A stretch of DNA of 24,480 bases from JBGSTR01 sp963707135 (GCA_963707135.1 CAVPOY010000008.1:1-24480), one strand, 5' to 3'; shown: positions 6,630 through 15,165, numbered from the stretch's first letter. Notes: generated by a model from the sequence alone, not told the origin. Numbers and translations are program-made.

Positions 6630-6951
6630 CAATATTCCTTTGGTTGATTGGGAAGACAATTCGTCCAGTCGTTTCATAGGTTCTTCGGTTCGGGATCGCG
6701 GGCCGATCGCGCCGGGGTCCTGGCGCTCGTTGGGTCGCCGCGGACAACCGGGGACGAGCGGGCCTGTGCCCGCCAGCCGCCAGGGACGCTCGTCGGCGGG
6801 GCGCGCACCGCGGGTTGATCATACGCCGAGTCCGCGAGGCTGGAGACCGGGGGATGAACATTTTGGGACCGGCGAACGCGGATGCCCGGGAGGCGGCGAC
6901 TCCAGATGCCTGGCCCCGAAGCGAATGGTGCCCCCGGCGCCGGGCTCTGAC
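6630..6951. other. Intergenic region between thioredoxin and DUF2092 genes
   Basis: No credible gene. A GC palindrome (CCCGGCGCCGGG, 6933-6944) lies just beyond the thioredoxin stop. A larger structured segment has outer arms GACGAGCG (6753-6760) and CGCTCGTC (6787-6794), overlapping an inner hairpin GCGGGC/GCCCGC (6758-6773). Read leftward, TATGAT at 6823-6818 could be a -10 box for the DUF2092 gene, but no good -35 is visible. The structured segment could be an untranslated leader or simply a terminator after the thioredoxin gene. Confidence 0.4.
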
Positions 6952-7341
6952 TCAGCCGCCCCGGGCTGCGACGGCCGGGGTGCCGTCCCAGTGCTCGTGG
7001 AACCAGTCGAGAATCTGGTGGGTCGAGCGGGCGCCGCTGAAGCGCGCGCGCTCCTCGCCCTGCTGGAACAGGATCACGGTCGGAAAGCCGCGCAACTGGT
7101 AGCGGCCGGCCAGGCGCATGTTCTCCCCCTCGTCCACCTCGACCTTCGCGAGCCGCAGGCGGCCGCCCAGTTCCTCGATGGCGCGTTCGAGATGGGGCGC
7201 CAGGGCGTGGCAGGGGGCGCACCAGTCGGCCCAGAAATCCACGGCAATCGGCTGCTGGTGAGACGCGGCGAGGACGTCGGAGTCGAAGCGCTCGACGTCG
7301 ACCTCGAAAATGTTGGGGTTGGGGGACTTGGTGTGCGACAT
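6952..7341 (-). CDS. Thioredoxin
   Basis: A 129-residue thioredoxin-fold protein without a signal peptide, hence cytoplasmic. The active site is WCAPC (Cys41 and Cys44) in VDFWADWCAPCHALAP, with the cis-proline at 87 in GFPTVILF. CAPC rather than the canonical CGPC is common in secondary thioredoxins and shifts redox potential modestly (family knowledge). Compared with a 105-110 residue housekeeping thioredoxin it has a longer N-terminus and a Gly/Ala-rich tail. It is divergent from hemB across about 150 bases. It reduces disulfides in target proteins with thioredoxin reductase; specific partners cannot be inferred. Confidence 0.9.
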   Translation of the reverse strand: MSHTKSPNPNIFEVDVERFDSDVLAASHQQPIAVDFWADWCAPCHALAPHLERAIEELGGRLRLAKVEVDEGENMRLAGRYQLRGFPTVILFQQGEERARFSGARSTHQILDWFHEHWDGTPAVAARGG

Positions 7342-7490
7342 GACCCGTTACGGCGCTGCTGGGTTGCCGTGATTCTATCAAGAGGCGGGCGCCGCTGGAG
7401 CCCGATGGACGGCTGGGCTATCGTAGCGGCCTGGTACGACCGCCCGCCGGCGCCGAGCCGCGGGATCACCGATAGCCGAGAGCCGCCCCC

Positions 7491-8504
7491 ATGCCCGACC
7501 GCAACGTCTGCCGTGCCGCCTACCCACTGACGCGCATGCGGCGCATGCGCCGCGATGCCTTCTCGCGCCGTCTGATGCGCGAGACGCTTCTGACGCCGGA
7601 CGACCTGATCTACCCGGTATTCGTGCTCGAGGGCGCCGGCCAGCGCGAGCCCGTGGCTTCGATGCCGGGGGTCGAGCGCCTGAGCATCGACTTGCTGGTA
7701 GCGGAGGCGCGCGAGGTCCATCGGCTCGGGATCCCGGCCATGGCCCTGTTCCCGGTGACGCCGCCCTCGGCCAAGTCCGAGGATGCCCGCGAGGCCTACA
7801 ACCCGGACGGTCTCGCCCAGCGGGCGGTGCGGGCGCTGAAGGATGCCCTGCCCGACCTCGGGGTCATCACCGACGCGGCGCTCGATCCCTTCACGACCCA
7901 CGGCCAGGACGGGCTGCTCGACGAGACGGGCTATGTGACCAACGACGCGACGGTCGAGGTTCTGGTCCGTCAGGCGATCTCCCATGCCGAGGCGGGCGCC
8001 GACGTGGTGGCCCCGTCGGACATGATGGACGGGCGCATAGGCGCCATCCGCACCGCGATGGAGGCGTCCGGGCTGGTGCACACCCGCATCCTCGCCTATT
8101 CGGCGAAATACGCCTCGAGCTTCTACGGTCCTTTCCGTGACGCGGTCGGCTCGGCGGCGAATCTGGGCGGGGGCAACAAGTACAGCTATCAGATGGACCC
8201 GGCGAACACCGACGAGGCGCTGCACGAGGTCGGACTCGATCTGGACGAGGGGGCGGACATGGTGATGATCAAGCCTGGGATGCCGTACCTGGACATCGTG
8301 CGTCGGGTGAAGGACCAGTTCGGGGTGCCGACCTTCGTCTACCAGGTCAGCGGCGAGTACGCGATGCTGAAGGCGGCGAGCCAGAACGGCTGGCTCGACG
8401 AGCGGGCGGTGGTGCTGGAGGCCCTACTCGGCTGCAAGCGCGCCGGCGCCGACGCCATCCTTACCTACTATGCGAAGGACGCCGCTCGCTGGCTCGGCGC
8501 CTGA
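7491..8504 (+). CDS. hemB: Delta-aminolevulinic acid dehydratase (porphobilinogen synthase)
   Basis: A 337-residue HemB that condenses two 5-aminolevulinate molecules to porphobilinogen in tetrapyrrole synthesis. The two active-site lysines are Lys206 in YSAKYASSFYGPFRDAVG and Lys261 in MVMIKPGMPYLD. The metal-switch segment reads ITDAALDPFTTHGQDG: the Cys triad of zinc enzymes is replaced by Asp/Ala-type residues, as in the Mg-dependent Pseudomonas-type enzymes. The N-terminal arm RMRRMRRDAFSRRLMRE is typical for octamer assembly. The ribosome-binding site is weak, but the start fits the family length. aroE follows after 25 bases, so the genes are probably co-transcribed. The product feeds haem, sirohaem or, in a phototroph, bacteriochlorophyll. 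Confidence 0.96.
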   Translation: MPDRNVCRAAYPLTRMRRMRRDAFSRRLMRETLLTPDDLIYPVFVLEGAGQREPVASMPGVERLSIDLLVAEAREVHRLGIPAMALFPVTPPSAKSEDAREAYNPDGLAQRAVRALKDALPDLGVITDAALDPFTTHGQDGLLDETGYVTNDATVEVLVRQAISHAEAGADVVAPSDMMDGRIGAIRTAMEASGLVHTRILAYSAKYASSFYGPFRDAVGSAANLGGGNKYSYQMDPANTDEALHEVGLDLDEGADMVMIKPGMPYLDIVRRVKDQFGVPTFVYQVSGEYAMLKAASQNGWLDERAVVLEALLGCKRAGADAILTYYAKDAARWLGA

Positions 8505-8529
8505 TCGCGGGACGCGGCGCCTGACTGCA

Positions 8530-9351
8530 ATGCCGGACCGTTACGCCGTTATCGGCAACCCGATCGCGCACAGCAAGTCGCCGCGCATCCACGCGGCATT
8601 CGCGCGGCAGACCGGAGAGGCGATCGAATACGGCCGCATCCTCGGCAACCCGGACGATTTTCCCGGCGAGGTGCGCCGCTTCTTCCGCGACGGCGGACGC
8701 GGGCTGAATGTCACCGTGCCGTTCAAGGAGCCCGCCTGGGGGCTCGCCGACGACCGCAGCTCGCGTGCGGAGTCGGCCGGTGCGGTCAATACCCTGATCG
8801 GCCTGCCCGACGGCCGGCTGCGCGGCGACAACACCGACGGGGTTGGGCTCGTGCGCGATCTCGCGGTCAACCACGGGTTCCGGTTCGCCGGTGCGCGGGT
8901 ACTGCTGCTCGGTGCGGGCGGCGCCTCCCGGGGTGTCCTCGGGCCACTGCTCGAGCAGCGGCCGGGCCGGCTGCTGATCGCCAACCGGACCGCGGCGCGG
9001 GCGCGCGACCTGGCCGCCCTGGCCGCGGCGCTCGGCCCGGTGCAAGGCGGCGGATTCGACGAGCTCGGCGGCGAGCGTTTCGATCTGATCGTCAACGCGA
9101 CCTCGGCCGGGATCGCGGGCGAGGTCCCGCCGATCCCCGATCGCGCGCTGGCGGACGACGGCTGGGCCTATGACCTGTTCTACGCCGACACGCCGACCGC
9201 CTTCTGCGCCTGGGCCGGCGCACGCGGGGCCGCGCGCGTGCTCGACGGGCTCGGCATGCTGGTCGAGCAGGCCGCCGAGTCCTTCCTGCTCTGGCGCGGC
9301 GTGCGGCCGGACACGGCGCCCGTGATCGAGCTGCTGCGCGGACACGGGTAG
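8530..9351 (+). CDS. aroE: Shikimate dehydrogenase
   Basis: A 273-residue AroE that reduces 3-dehydroshikimate to shikimate with NADPH in aromatic amino acid synthesis. YAVIGNPIAHSKSPRIHAAF binds substrate; the catalytic Lys66 lies in GLNVTVPFKEPAW, and Asp103 in GDNTDGVGLVRDL completes the pair. The nucleotide-binding loop is LLLGAGGASRGVLGPLLE, followed by IANRTAARARDL, where Asn-Arg-Thr indicates NADP preference. NATSAGIAGEVPP and GMLVEQAAESFLLWRG are conserved C-terminal elements. I chose the ATG at 8530 because it starts MPDRYAVIGNP, the usual AroE N-terminus; upstream in-frame starts would add non-conserved residues. It lies 25 bases after hemB in an apparent operon. Confidence 0.96.
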   Translation: MPDRYAVIGNPIAHSKSPRIHAAFARQTGEAIEYGRILGNPDDFPGEVRRFFRDGGRGLNVTVPFKEPAWGLADDRSSRAESAGAVNTLIGLPDGRLRGDNTDGVGLVRDLAVNHGFRFAGARVLLLGAGGASRGVLGPLLEQRPGRLLIANRTAARARDLAALAAALGPVQGGGFDELGGERFDLIVNATSAGIAGEVPPIPDRALADDGWAYDLFYADTPTAFCAWAGARGAARVLDGLGMLVEQAAESFLLWRGVRPDTAPVIELLRGHG

Positions 9352-9379
9352 CTGACGAGCGATCGAACGGAGGTCACAG

Positions 9380-10241
9380 ATGAAGACAGCGGTGCTCGGG
9401 CTTGGCCTGTTGGGCGCGGAGATCGCGCTGCGGCTCCAGGGGCAGGGGGAGGCGGTCACCGGCTGGAACCGCACCGCCGCCAAGGCGGACGCGGCCCGCG
9501 CGCGGGGGCTGAACGTGGCCCCTTCGGTGCCGGAGGCCCTCGGTGACGCCGAGCTCGTTGCTGCTGGTGCTGGGGGATGCCGCGGCCATCGAGGCGACCC
9601 TGTTTCGTCCCGACGTCCCGCCGCTGCTGTCCGGCCGCGTGGTCGTGCAGATGGGGACGATTGCGCCGCAGGAGAGTCGCGACATCGCCCGGCGGGTCGA
9701 GGAAGCCGGGGGGCAGTATCTGGAGGCCCCTGTGCTCGGCAGCCTGCCGGAGGCGCGCGAGGGCCGCCTGATCGTCATGGCCGGCGGCGACCCGGCGCTG
9801 TTCGGGCGCTGCCTCCCGGTGCTGAGACAGCTCAGCCCGGACCCCCGGCTGATCGGTGCCGTCGGGCAGGCGGCCGCGCTCAAGCTCGCGATGAATCAGC
9901 TCATCGCCGGGCTTACCGCGAGCTTCGCGCTGAGCCTCGGGCTGGTGCGCGCCGAGGGGATCGAGGTCGAGCAGTTCATGACCCTGCTGCGCGGCAGCGC
10001 GCTCTATGCCCCCACCTTCGACAAGAAGCTCGGCAACTATCTTGGTCACGACTACGGCGCCGCCAACTTCCCGCTAAAGCACCTGCTGAAGGACGTGCGG
10101 CTTTTCCGGGACGTGGCCGAGCGGTTGGGGCTGGATACCGGGGCGCTCGCCGGAATCGAGGCGGCCTGTGTCCGCGCCGGGGCGATGGGCCTTGCGGATC
10201 AGGACTACTCCGCCGTCTACGAGGCGCTGACGTCGACGTGA
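9380..10241 (+). CDS. NAD(P)-binding beta-hydroxyacid dehydrogenase family protein, frameshift at 9558
   Basis: The Rossmann glycine loop GLGLLG is at residues 7-12 of MKTAVLGLGLLGAEIALRLQ, followed by VTGWNRT, where Asn-Arg-Thr suggests NADP. After the break come VVQMGTIAPQESRDIARRV, APVLGSLPEAREGRLIVMAG (substrate loop of the 3-hydroxyisobutyrate/tartronate-semialdehyde reductase family) and AALKLAMNQLIAGLT (catalytic Lys). LKDVRLF and QDYSAVYEAL close the helical domain. The TT at 9558-9559 contains one base too many: with a single T the protein reads DAELVLLVLGDAAAI and is 286 residues, the family's usual size. GGAGGTCAC precedes the start. The true substrate is unknown; glyoxylate/succinic semialdehyde reductase-type activity is one possibility. 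It follows aroE by 28 bases. Confidence 0.85.
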
Positions 10242-10303
10242 TTCCCTGCCCGCGGCATCCTGAGCCGGGGGCGTTTCGCCGTTAACGAGGAGCCAGACCC
10301 GAG

Positions 10304-11005
10304 ATGCCCCCCGAAGCGATGGAGCTTCCGTTCACCCACAAGCCCGGTCGCCGCGAACGTCACCTGCGACGGCGACACGGGAATCCGCTGTTCGGCTGGC
10401 CGCCGCCGCAGGTCGCCCCGGAGGCCCTGCTCGCCGCTCAGCGGGCCGATCACGAGGAGATGGAGGCCTTTCGCGAGGACTTCCGGGCGTTGGTTCAGCG
10501 CGCGGTGGAGCTGCCGCCGGATGCGGGCAGCGACACGGTGCTCGCGCTCAAGGAGTCACTGGAACGTCACTACGAGCAGTCGTTCGGTCTGCCCGAGGAT
10601 CACGCCCGGGAGCGGGAGGCGATGCGCAAGCTCATCGACCTCATCATGCGGGCGATTCGGCGCGCCGCCGACGCGGACGCGCTCGCCGCGCGCGAGCTGG
10701 CCGACGAGGCGGAGGCGCGGGAGATCCACTTCCGCCTGCTCGAGCAGCCGTTGGTGGCCGATCTGCTGCACCCGGAGTCGCCCATCACACCCGACGAGCT
10801 CGCGCCTGCGCTGCTCAGCGCGACGCCCGAGGAGCTTGCCGCGGCGCTGGAGCTGTTCGACGACGAGCAGGTCGGTGTGGTCCTGGAGCAGTCGCAGCGT
10901 TTGATCGACAAGCTATCGGCGCAGGGCGTCGCGGTCGAGACGCCGCTGCAGCGTGCGGCGACGATGCTGGCCCGACTCACGGGCGGCACGGGCGCGAGGC
11001 ACTAG
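10304..11005 (+). CDS. Conserved-looking hypothetical protein, mostly helical
   Basis: A 233-residue soluble protein that I cannot assign to a named family. The N-terminus is basic and proline-rich (FTHKPGRRERHLRRRHGNPL, then FGWPPPQ). The remainder is rich in Ala, Glu, Leu and Arg and is predicted helical throughout, with little hydrophobic core that could span a membrane. AREREAMRKLIDLIMRAIRR and ATPEELAAALELFDDEQVGV look like amphipathic helices, possibly coiled-coil. Codon use matches hemB and aroE. GAGGAG ends about 12 bases before the ATG at 10304; an ATG five codons later (MELPFTH) is an alternative start. It is the last gene of the hemB-aroE run and ends just before a REP-like palindrome. 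Confidence 0.7.
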   Translation: MPPEAMELPFTHKPGRRERHLRRRHGNPLFGWPPPQVAPEALLAAQRADHEEMEAFREDFRALVQRAVELPPDAGSDTVLALKESLERHYEQSFGLPEDHAREREAMRKLIDLIMRAIRRAADADALAARELADEAEAREIHFRLLEQPLVADLLHPESPITPDELAPALLSATPEELAAALELFDDEQVGVVLEQSQRLIDKLSAQGVAVETPLQRAATMLARLTGGTGARH

Positions 11006-11016
11006 TCAAGCCGTGG

Positions 11017-11052
11017 GCCGTTGGGTTGGGGTGAGGAACGAACCCCAACGGC
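11017..11052. repeat. REP-like palindrome between convergent genes
   Basis: GTTGGGGT (11025-11032) and ACCCCAAC (11042-11049) form a perfect 8-base stem with loop GAGGAACGA. Outer arms GCCGTTGGG and CCCAACGGC allow an alternative fold. I recall the GTTGGGGTGAGGAACGAACC palindrome as a common dispersed repeat in Gammaproteobacteria. It lies between the convergent hypothetical gene and aorC, where such palindromes often act as bidirectional terminators. Confidence 0.65.
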
Positions 11053-11096
11053 TCCGCTAACCGGAGGCCCGTTTGGGTTCGCGAGCCTACCGCAAC

Positions 11097-12411
11097 TTAC
11101 GCCGCGGCCTGCGCGCTGCCCAGATACGCCTCCATCAGCCGTGTCGGGTCGCGCATCAGTCGCTCCTTCCAGACGCCGAGGCGGGCCTTGGTCTGGATCA
11201 GCCCGCGCAGCACGCCGACGTGGTCGGTGAGCCCGAGCGCGCTCGCGCCAATCAGCCGGTCGTCCTTGAACTGCAGGTTCAGATAGCGGAAGCGCTCGGC
11301 GTCGAGCAGCTCCGACTGGTCGCCGCCGTCCACCCCGTGCCAGAGCCCGAAGGAGCTGGAGATCAGCCCCAGGGTGTCGAGCACGTTCATGTTCAGATTG
11401 CCGCTGTGGGGTATGCGGCAGGCCGCGGTCATGTTGTGGGCCGCGATATGCCCGTGCTCGACGGCGGTGGGCTGGATCGCCTGGACATGGAACTCGCCGG
11501 TGGACAGGTCCATGCCCTGACAGACGTCGCCGGCCGCGAACACGTCGTCGGCGCTGGCCATCAGGCACTCGGTGACCAGCACGCCCTGGTCTACGTCGAT
11601 GCCCGAGCCCTCGAGAAATCCGACATTGGGCCGCACGCCCGGTGGCTCGGATGACCAGGTCCGCCTGCAGGCTCTGGCCGTTGTCCAGGTCCACGGTCAG
11701 GGGCCCCGGCGTGCCCGCCTGACCCTTCTCGCGTCCGAACAGCGACCCGAAGAAGCCCGGTCCACGCGGCGCGGAGCCCGGCTGGACCGCGACCGCCTTG
11801 GCGCCGGTCAGGACCTTCACGCCTTTCTGTTCGCACCAGCGCTTCAGCAGGCCCCCGGCGGTCTGGTTCATCATCCGCGGCACCATCCGGTCCATGGGCT
11901 CGACGACGGTCAGGTCGACGCCGCTCTTCGCCAGGGCCTCAAGGATGATGCAGCCGATGAAGCCCGCGCCAAGCAGCACCACCTTGCTTCCGGGCCGCGC
12001 CCGCTCGTGGATCTGGCGGGCGTCGGCGAGCGTCCAGCAGGCCAGCACCCCGTCTGAGTCGATCCCCGGCACCGGCGGCAGGACCGGGCTCGAGCCGGTC
12101 GCGATCAGCAGCCGGTCGTAGCTCAGTGTCGAGCCGTCGTCCATGTGCAGGCTATGGGCTGAGGCGTCGACGCGGTCGACGCGGGCCCGTTTGACGTCGA
12201 TGCGCTGCCGCTCGTAGAAGCCCGAATCGGCCTTCAGATGGGTGCCCTGCTCGCCGATCTTGTCGATCAGGTAGTAGGGGATCGCCATCCGGGAGTAGGG
12301 CGGCTCGGGCTCGTCGCTGATCAGCGTGACCGCGGCGTCGGGCTGCAGCTTGCGCAGGGTCTCGCAGGCGGTGACGCCGGCCGGGCCGGCGCCGATAACG
12401 ACGTGTTGCAT
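11097..12411 (-). CDS. aorC: FAD/NAD-binding subunit of aldehyde:ferredoxin oxidoreductase (AorC-like), frameshift near 11638
   Basis: A pyridine-nucleotide-disulfide-type flavoprotein. It has an FAD loop VVIGAGPAGVTACE (Gly at residues 7, 9 and 12), ATGSSP at about 104-109, an NAD loop VVLLGAGFIG (148-153) and the second FAD motif DDVFAAGDVCQG. At the CCC of 11638-11640 (GGG in the gene) one G is extra; removing it joins LVIRATG to VRPNVGFLEGSG and gives 437 residues. GGAGAG precedes the start. It has no redox-active Cys pair, so it is an electron carrier rather than a disulfide reductase. Placement directly after the tungsten subunit and ferredoxin matches AorC of Aromatoleum aromaticum, where this subunit lets the enzyme use NAD. 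The alternative is a stand-alone NADH:ferredoxin oxidoreductase. Confidence 0.8.
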
Positions 12412-12501
12412 AGGGTTCTCTCCAGGGGTGGAGTCGAGATGACGGATGCTCGCCCTCGCGGCCGGGCGACTCCTGGAAACGTCCGCGCCTAGCGCTTCGA
12501 C

Positions 12502-12535
12502 GCCGCGCCGACGCCTTCGAAAGGCGCCGCGCGGC
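12502..12535 (-). promoter_or_regulatory. Intercistronic stem-loop between aorB and aorC
   Basis: GCCGCGC (12502-12508) pairs with GCGCGGC (12529-12535), and inside it CGCCTT (12512-12517) pairs with AAGGCG (12521-12526). This gives 13 base pairs with a small internal loop, in the 166-base gap. No T-run follows, so it is more likely an RNA-stabilising or partial-termination element than a full terminator. Function is inferred. Confidence 0.4.
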
Positions 12536-12577
12536 AGTTCTTGCTCCGGAGGCGGGTCTCGCGCGTGCTGTCCGCGA

Positions 12578-14434
12578 CTATGCGGTCAGGCCCAGCCGGC
12601 CGCGCGTTTCGGCCGTAGGGATGCCGTCCGTGCTCCAGCCGCGCAGCTCATAGTACTCGGGCAGCATCTTGTCCAGCTCGTTGACCTTGCCGGCCGCCGG
12701 ACCGGTCTTGGCGGCCTCCTTGAGCAGACGTTCCGGCAGGGTGTCGTCGGCCGCCGTGATGCCGGCCGCCAGGTTGAAGTCGCGCTCCATGTTCCAGATG
12801 CGCTCTCCGACCTCGAGCAGGTAGTCGATGCTCCAGTCGCCCTCGCAGGCGGCGTCGACTTGAGGGGCGATATCGGCGAGCGACCACGCGAAGGTGGTGA
12901 ACACGCACAGGCCGGACGAGTCGACCGCGGCGGTGGCGTCCTGGAACGCCTTGACCAGGCCGGCCTTGCCCTCGGTGACCAGCGGGTCGGTCTTCTCCGG
13001 GATGCCCAACACCTCGGAGGCGACCGTGTAGCCGCGCAGGTGGCAGGCGCCGCGGTTCGATGTCGCGTAGGCGAGACCCATACCCTGGATGCCGCGCGGG
13101 TCGTAGGCCGGGAACTCCTGGCCCTTGACCGTCATCGACAGCTCCGGGTGGCCGTATTTCTCGCACAGCCGCTTCGAGCCGAGCCCGAGGTCCTTGCCGA
13201 AGCCCTCTCCGGTAGCCACCAGCTCGGCGGCCTTTGCCAGCGCGGCGGCATTGCCGAAGCTGAAGTCCACGCCGCCGGTCTGCTCCTTGGTAATAACGCC
13301 CAGGTCGTACAGCTCCATGGCCGCCGCCACGGTCGCGCCGAAGGTGATTGGGTCGAAACCGTCCTCGTTGCACAGGAAGTTGGCGAAGGTCAGGGCGTCG
13401 AGATCGTTGATGCCGGTGTCGGCCCCCAGCGCCCAGGCCGCCTCGTACTCCAGACCCCCCGAGTTGCCCCAGTACTGGGGTTTGTTCTCGACGCTGAAGT
13501 GTCCGCGGTCCAGGGTGGAAATGCGCCCGCAGGCGATGGTGCAGCCAAAGCAGGCGGCATTGGTGGTCAGGTTCGGCTTGCCGTCGCTCTTGCGCGGCTC
13601 GTGCATCGCCTCGCCGGAGATGTCCGCCGCGCCGTCGAACTGCACCGCGCGCATGTTGTTGGTCGGCAGCGCGCCGATGCCGTTGATGACGTTCATCAGA
13701 ACCTGGGTGCCGTACTTCGGCAGCCCCTGCCCCGTCACCGCGTTGTCCGCCAGTACCTTCTTGCCGTCGTTGACGGCCTGCATGAAGCGCATCGGATCCT
13801 TGATGTTTCCGACGCCGCGCGTGCCGCGTACGGCTACCGCCTTGAGGTTCTTCGACGCCATCACCGTGCCGACGCCGGAACGTCCGGCGGCCCGGTGCAG
13901 GTCGTTGACGACCGCCGAGTACAGGCACCCCTGCTCGGCGGAGCGGCCGACGGCGGCGATGCGCAGCAGCGGGTCCTGGTGCTTCTTGTGCAGCCACTCG
14001 TCGGCATGCCAGACCGACGTGCCCCAGATGTCCGCGGCGCTCAGCAGCTCGGCCTTGTCGTTCTCGACATAGAGGTAGACGGGCTGCGGGGACTTGCCCT
14101 CGAAAATGATCATGTCCCAGCCGGCGTTCTTCATCTCGGCGCCGATGAAGCCGCCGGAGTTCGAGCAGGCGACGCAGCCGGTCAGCGGGCTCTTGGTCAC
14201 CACCGAGTAGCGCCCGCCGGTGGCGGCCATGGTCCCGGTCAGGGGGCCCGTGGTCATGATCAGCTTGTTGTCCGGTCCCAGGGCGTCGCACTTCGGGTCG
14301 ATCTCCTCGACCAGATACTTGGTGGCCAGCCCGCGCTGGCCCAGGTAGAGGCGCGCCCACTCCTTGTTCAGCGGCTCGGTCGCGACGGTGCCGTTGGTCA
14401 GGTTGACGCGCAGGAGCTTTCCGGTCCAAGACAT
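12578..14434 (-). CDS. aorB: Tungsten-containing aldehyde:ferredoxin oxidoreductase catalytic subunit (AorB-like)
   Basis: A 618-residue AOR-family enzyme that oxidises aldehydes to carboxylic acids at a tungsten bis-pyranopterin centre. The N-terminal domain reads MSWTGKLLRVNLTNGTVATE and GPLTGTMAATGGRYSVVTKS, with SNSGGFIGAEMKNAGWDMII, all standard for the family. The proximal [4Fe-4S] ligands are Cys295, Cys298 and Cys302 in ACFGCTIACGR, with a distal Cys510 in SSGLCVF. AAGRSGVGTVMASKNLKAVA contacts the cofactor. Length is typical (about 605-620). GAGGA precedes the ATG by 7 bases. The nearest described arrangement is the phenylacetaldehyde/benzaldehyde-oxidising AOR of Aromatoleum. No tungstate transporter or cofactor gene is adjacent, so cofactor supply must be encoded elsewhere. 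Confidence 0.94.
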   Translation of the reverse strand: MSWTGKLLRVNLTNGTVATEPLNKEWARLYLGQRGLATKYLVEEIDPKCDALGPDNKLIMTTGPLTGTMAATGGRYSVVTKSPLTGCVACSNSGGFIGAEMKNAGWDMIIFEGKSPQPVYLYVENDKAELLSAADIWGTSVWHADEWLHKKHQDPLLRIAAVGRSAEQGCLYSAVVNDLHRAAGRSGVGTVMASKNLKAVAVRGTRGVGNIKDPMRFMQAVNDGKKVLADNAVTGQGLPKYGTQVLMNVINGIGALPTNNMRAVQFDGAADISGEAMHEPRKSDGKPNLTTNAACFGCTIACGRISTLDRGHFSVENKPQYWGNSGGLEYEAAWALGADTGINDLDALTFANFLCNEDGFDPITFGATVAAAMELYDLGVITKEQTGGVDFSFGNAAALAKAAELVATGEGFGKDLGLGSKRLCEKYGHPELSMTVKGQEFPAYDPRGIQGMGLAYATSNRGACHLRGYTVASEVLGIPEKTDPLVTEGKAGLVKAFQDATAAVDSSGLCVFTTFAWSLADIAPQVDAACEGDWSIDYLLEVGERIWNMERDFNLAAGITAADDTLPERLLKEAAKTGPAAGKVNELDKMLPEYYELRGWSTDGIPTAETRGRLGLTA

Positions 14435-14542
14435 TTTTGAATCCTCATTCGGTGCGCGGTGGCGCGATGTGCCATCCGCGGAACAATCTGTAATTCGCGG
14501 TGCGCCTATGCCGTGTCGACGCAGGTTGGTTTCTCAACCGCC

Positions 14543-15022
14543 TCAAGCGGTCGCCGCGGCGCCGGCGAGGCTCCTGGCCGCCCATCCCTGCATCCGGTCG
14601 AGTCCCGTCTGATCGGCGTCGACATAGGTGATGGCGTCGGTCGGGCAGGCCTTCGCGCACGCGGGGTCGCCGCCGCACAGGTCGCACTTGATGACCTTGC
14701 CAGTCGCCTGGTTGTAGTTCACCGTGCCGAACGGGCAGGCGATCGTGCAGACCTTGCAGCCAACGCAGCGGTCCTCGATCACGTCCTTCGACCCGGTCAG
14801 TGAATTCAGAACGATGGCGTCGACCGGGCAGGCCTGCAGGCACCAGGCGTCCGCGCACTGGGTGCAGGTGTACGGCACGAACCGGCCCTGGTCATGGAAG
14901 GTGAAGACCCGGATGCGCGATTTCGCGGGGTTGAAGACGCCCTCGTTCTCGTACGAGCAGGCCATCTCGCACTGCAGACAGCCGGTGCACTTGATCGGGT
15001 TGATGTTCAGGGATCGCTGCAT
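14543..15022 (-). CDS. aorA: Polyferredoxin subunit with four [4Fe-4S] motifs (AorA-like)
   Basis: A 159-residue electron-transfer protein with 16 cluster cysteines in four groups: Cys12/15/18/22, 53/56/61/65, 86/89/92/96 and 113/116/122/126, the HycB/DMSO-reductase-B-like pattern. The start at 15022 has AAGGAG eight bases upstream; an upstream in-frame TTG would add seven non-conserved residues. No signal or membrane segment is present, so the complex is cytoplasmic. It is the first gene of the minus-strand operon, 108 bases before the tungsten subunit, and should relay electrons from the [4Fe-4S] of that subunit to the flavin subunit. Members of this family also accompany other redox enzymes; assignment to Aor rests on operon order. 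Confidence 0.9.
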   Translation of the reverse strand: MQRSLNINPIKCTGCLQCEMACSYENEGVFNPAKSRIRVFTFHDQGRFVPYTCTQCADAWCLQACPVDAIVLNSLTGSKDVIEDRCVGCKVCTIACPFGTVNYNQATGKVIKCDLCGGDPACAKACPTDAITYVDADQTGLDRMQGWAARSLAGAAATA

Positions 15023-15136
15023 CTGATCGTCTCCTTGGGGCAAGGTTACTTATCGTGACGGCGCGGGTCCCACGCCGGGACGACGCCCATCGGGCATCGG
15101 GAGAGGCTCGACCCGCGAAGTGTTGAGAGAGCAGCA

Positions 15137-15165
15137 AGAATAATTCCGAGTTACTCGGTCGTAAA
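15137..15165 (-). promoter_or_regulatory. Candidate aor promoter with palindromic operator in the spacer
   Basis: Reading leftward, TTTACG (15165-15160), a 17-base spacer and TATTCT (15142-15137) lie about 115 bases before the polyferredoxin start. The spacer contains a perfect 13-base palindrome, CCGAGTTACTCGG (15146-15158), an obvious candidate repressor or activator site. The regulator is not in the window. Confidence 0.45.

Noticed and set aside
12446..14440. A 664-codon plus-strand frame opposite the tungsten oxidoreductase gene
   Set aside because: It is an antisense artefact of high-GC coding DNA; the minus-strand frame has all AOR family motifs and a ribosome-binding site.
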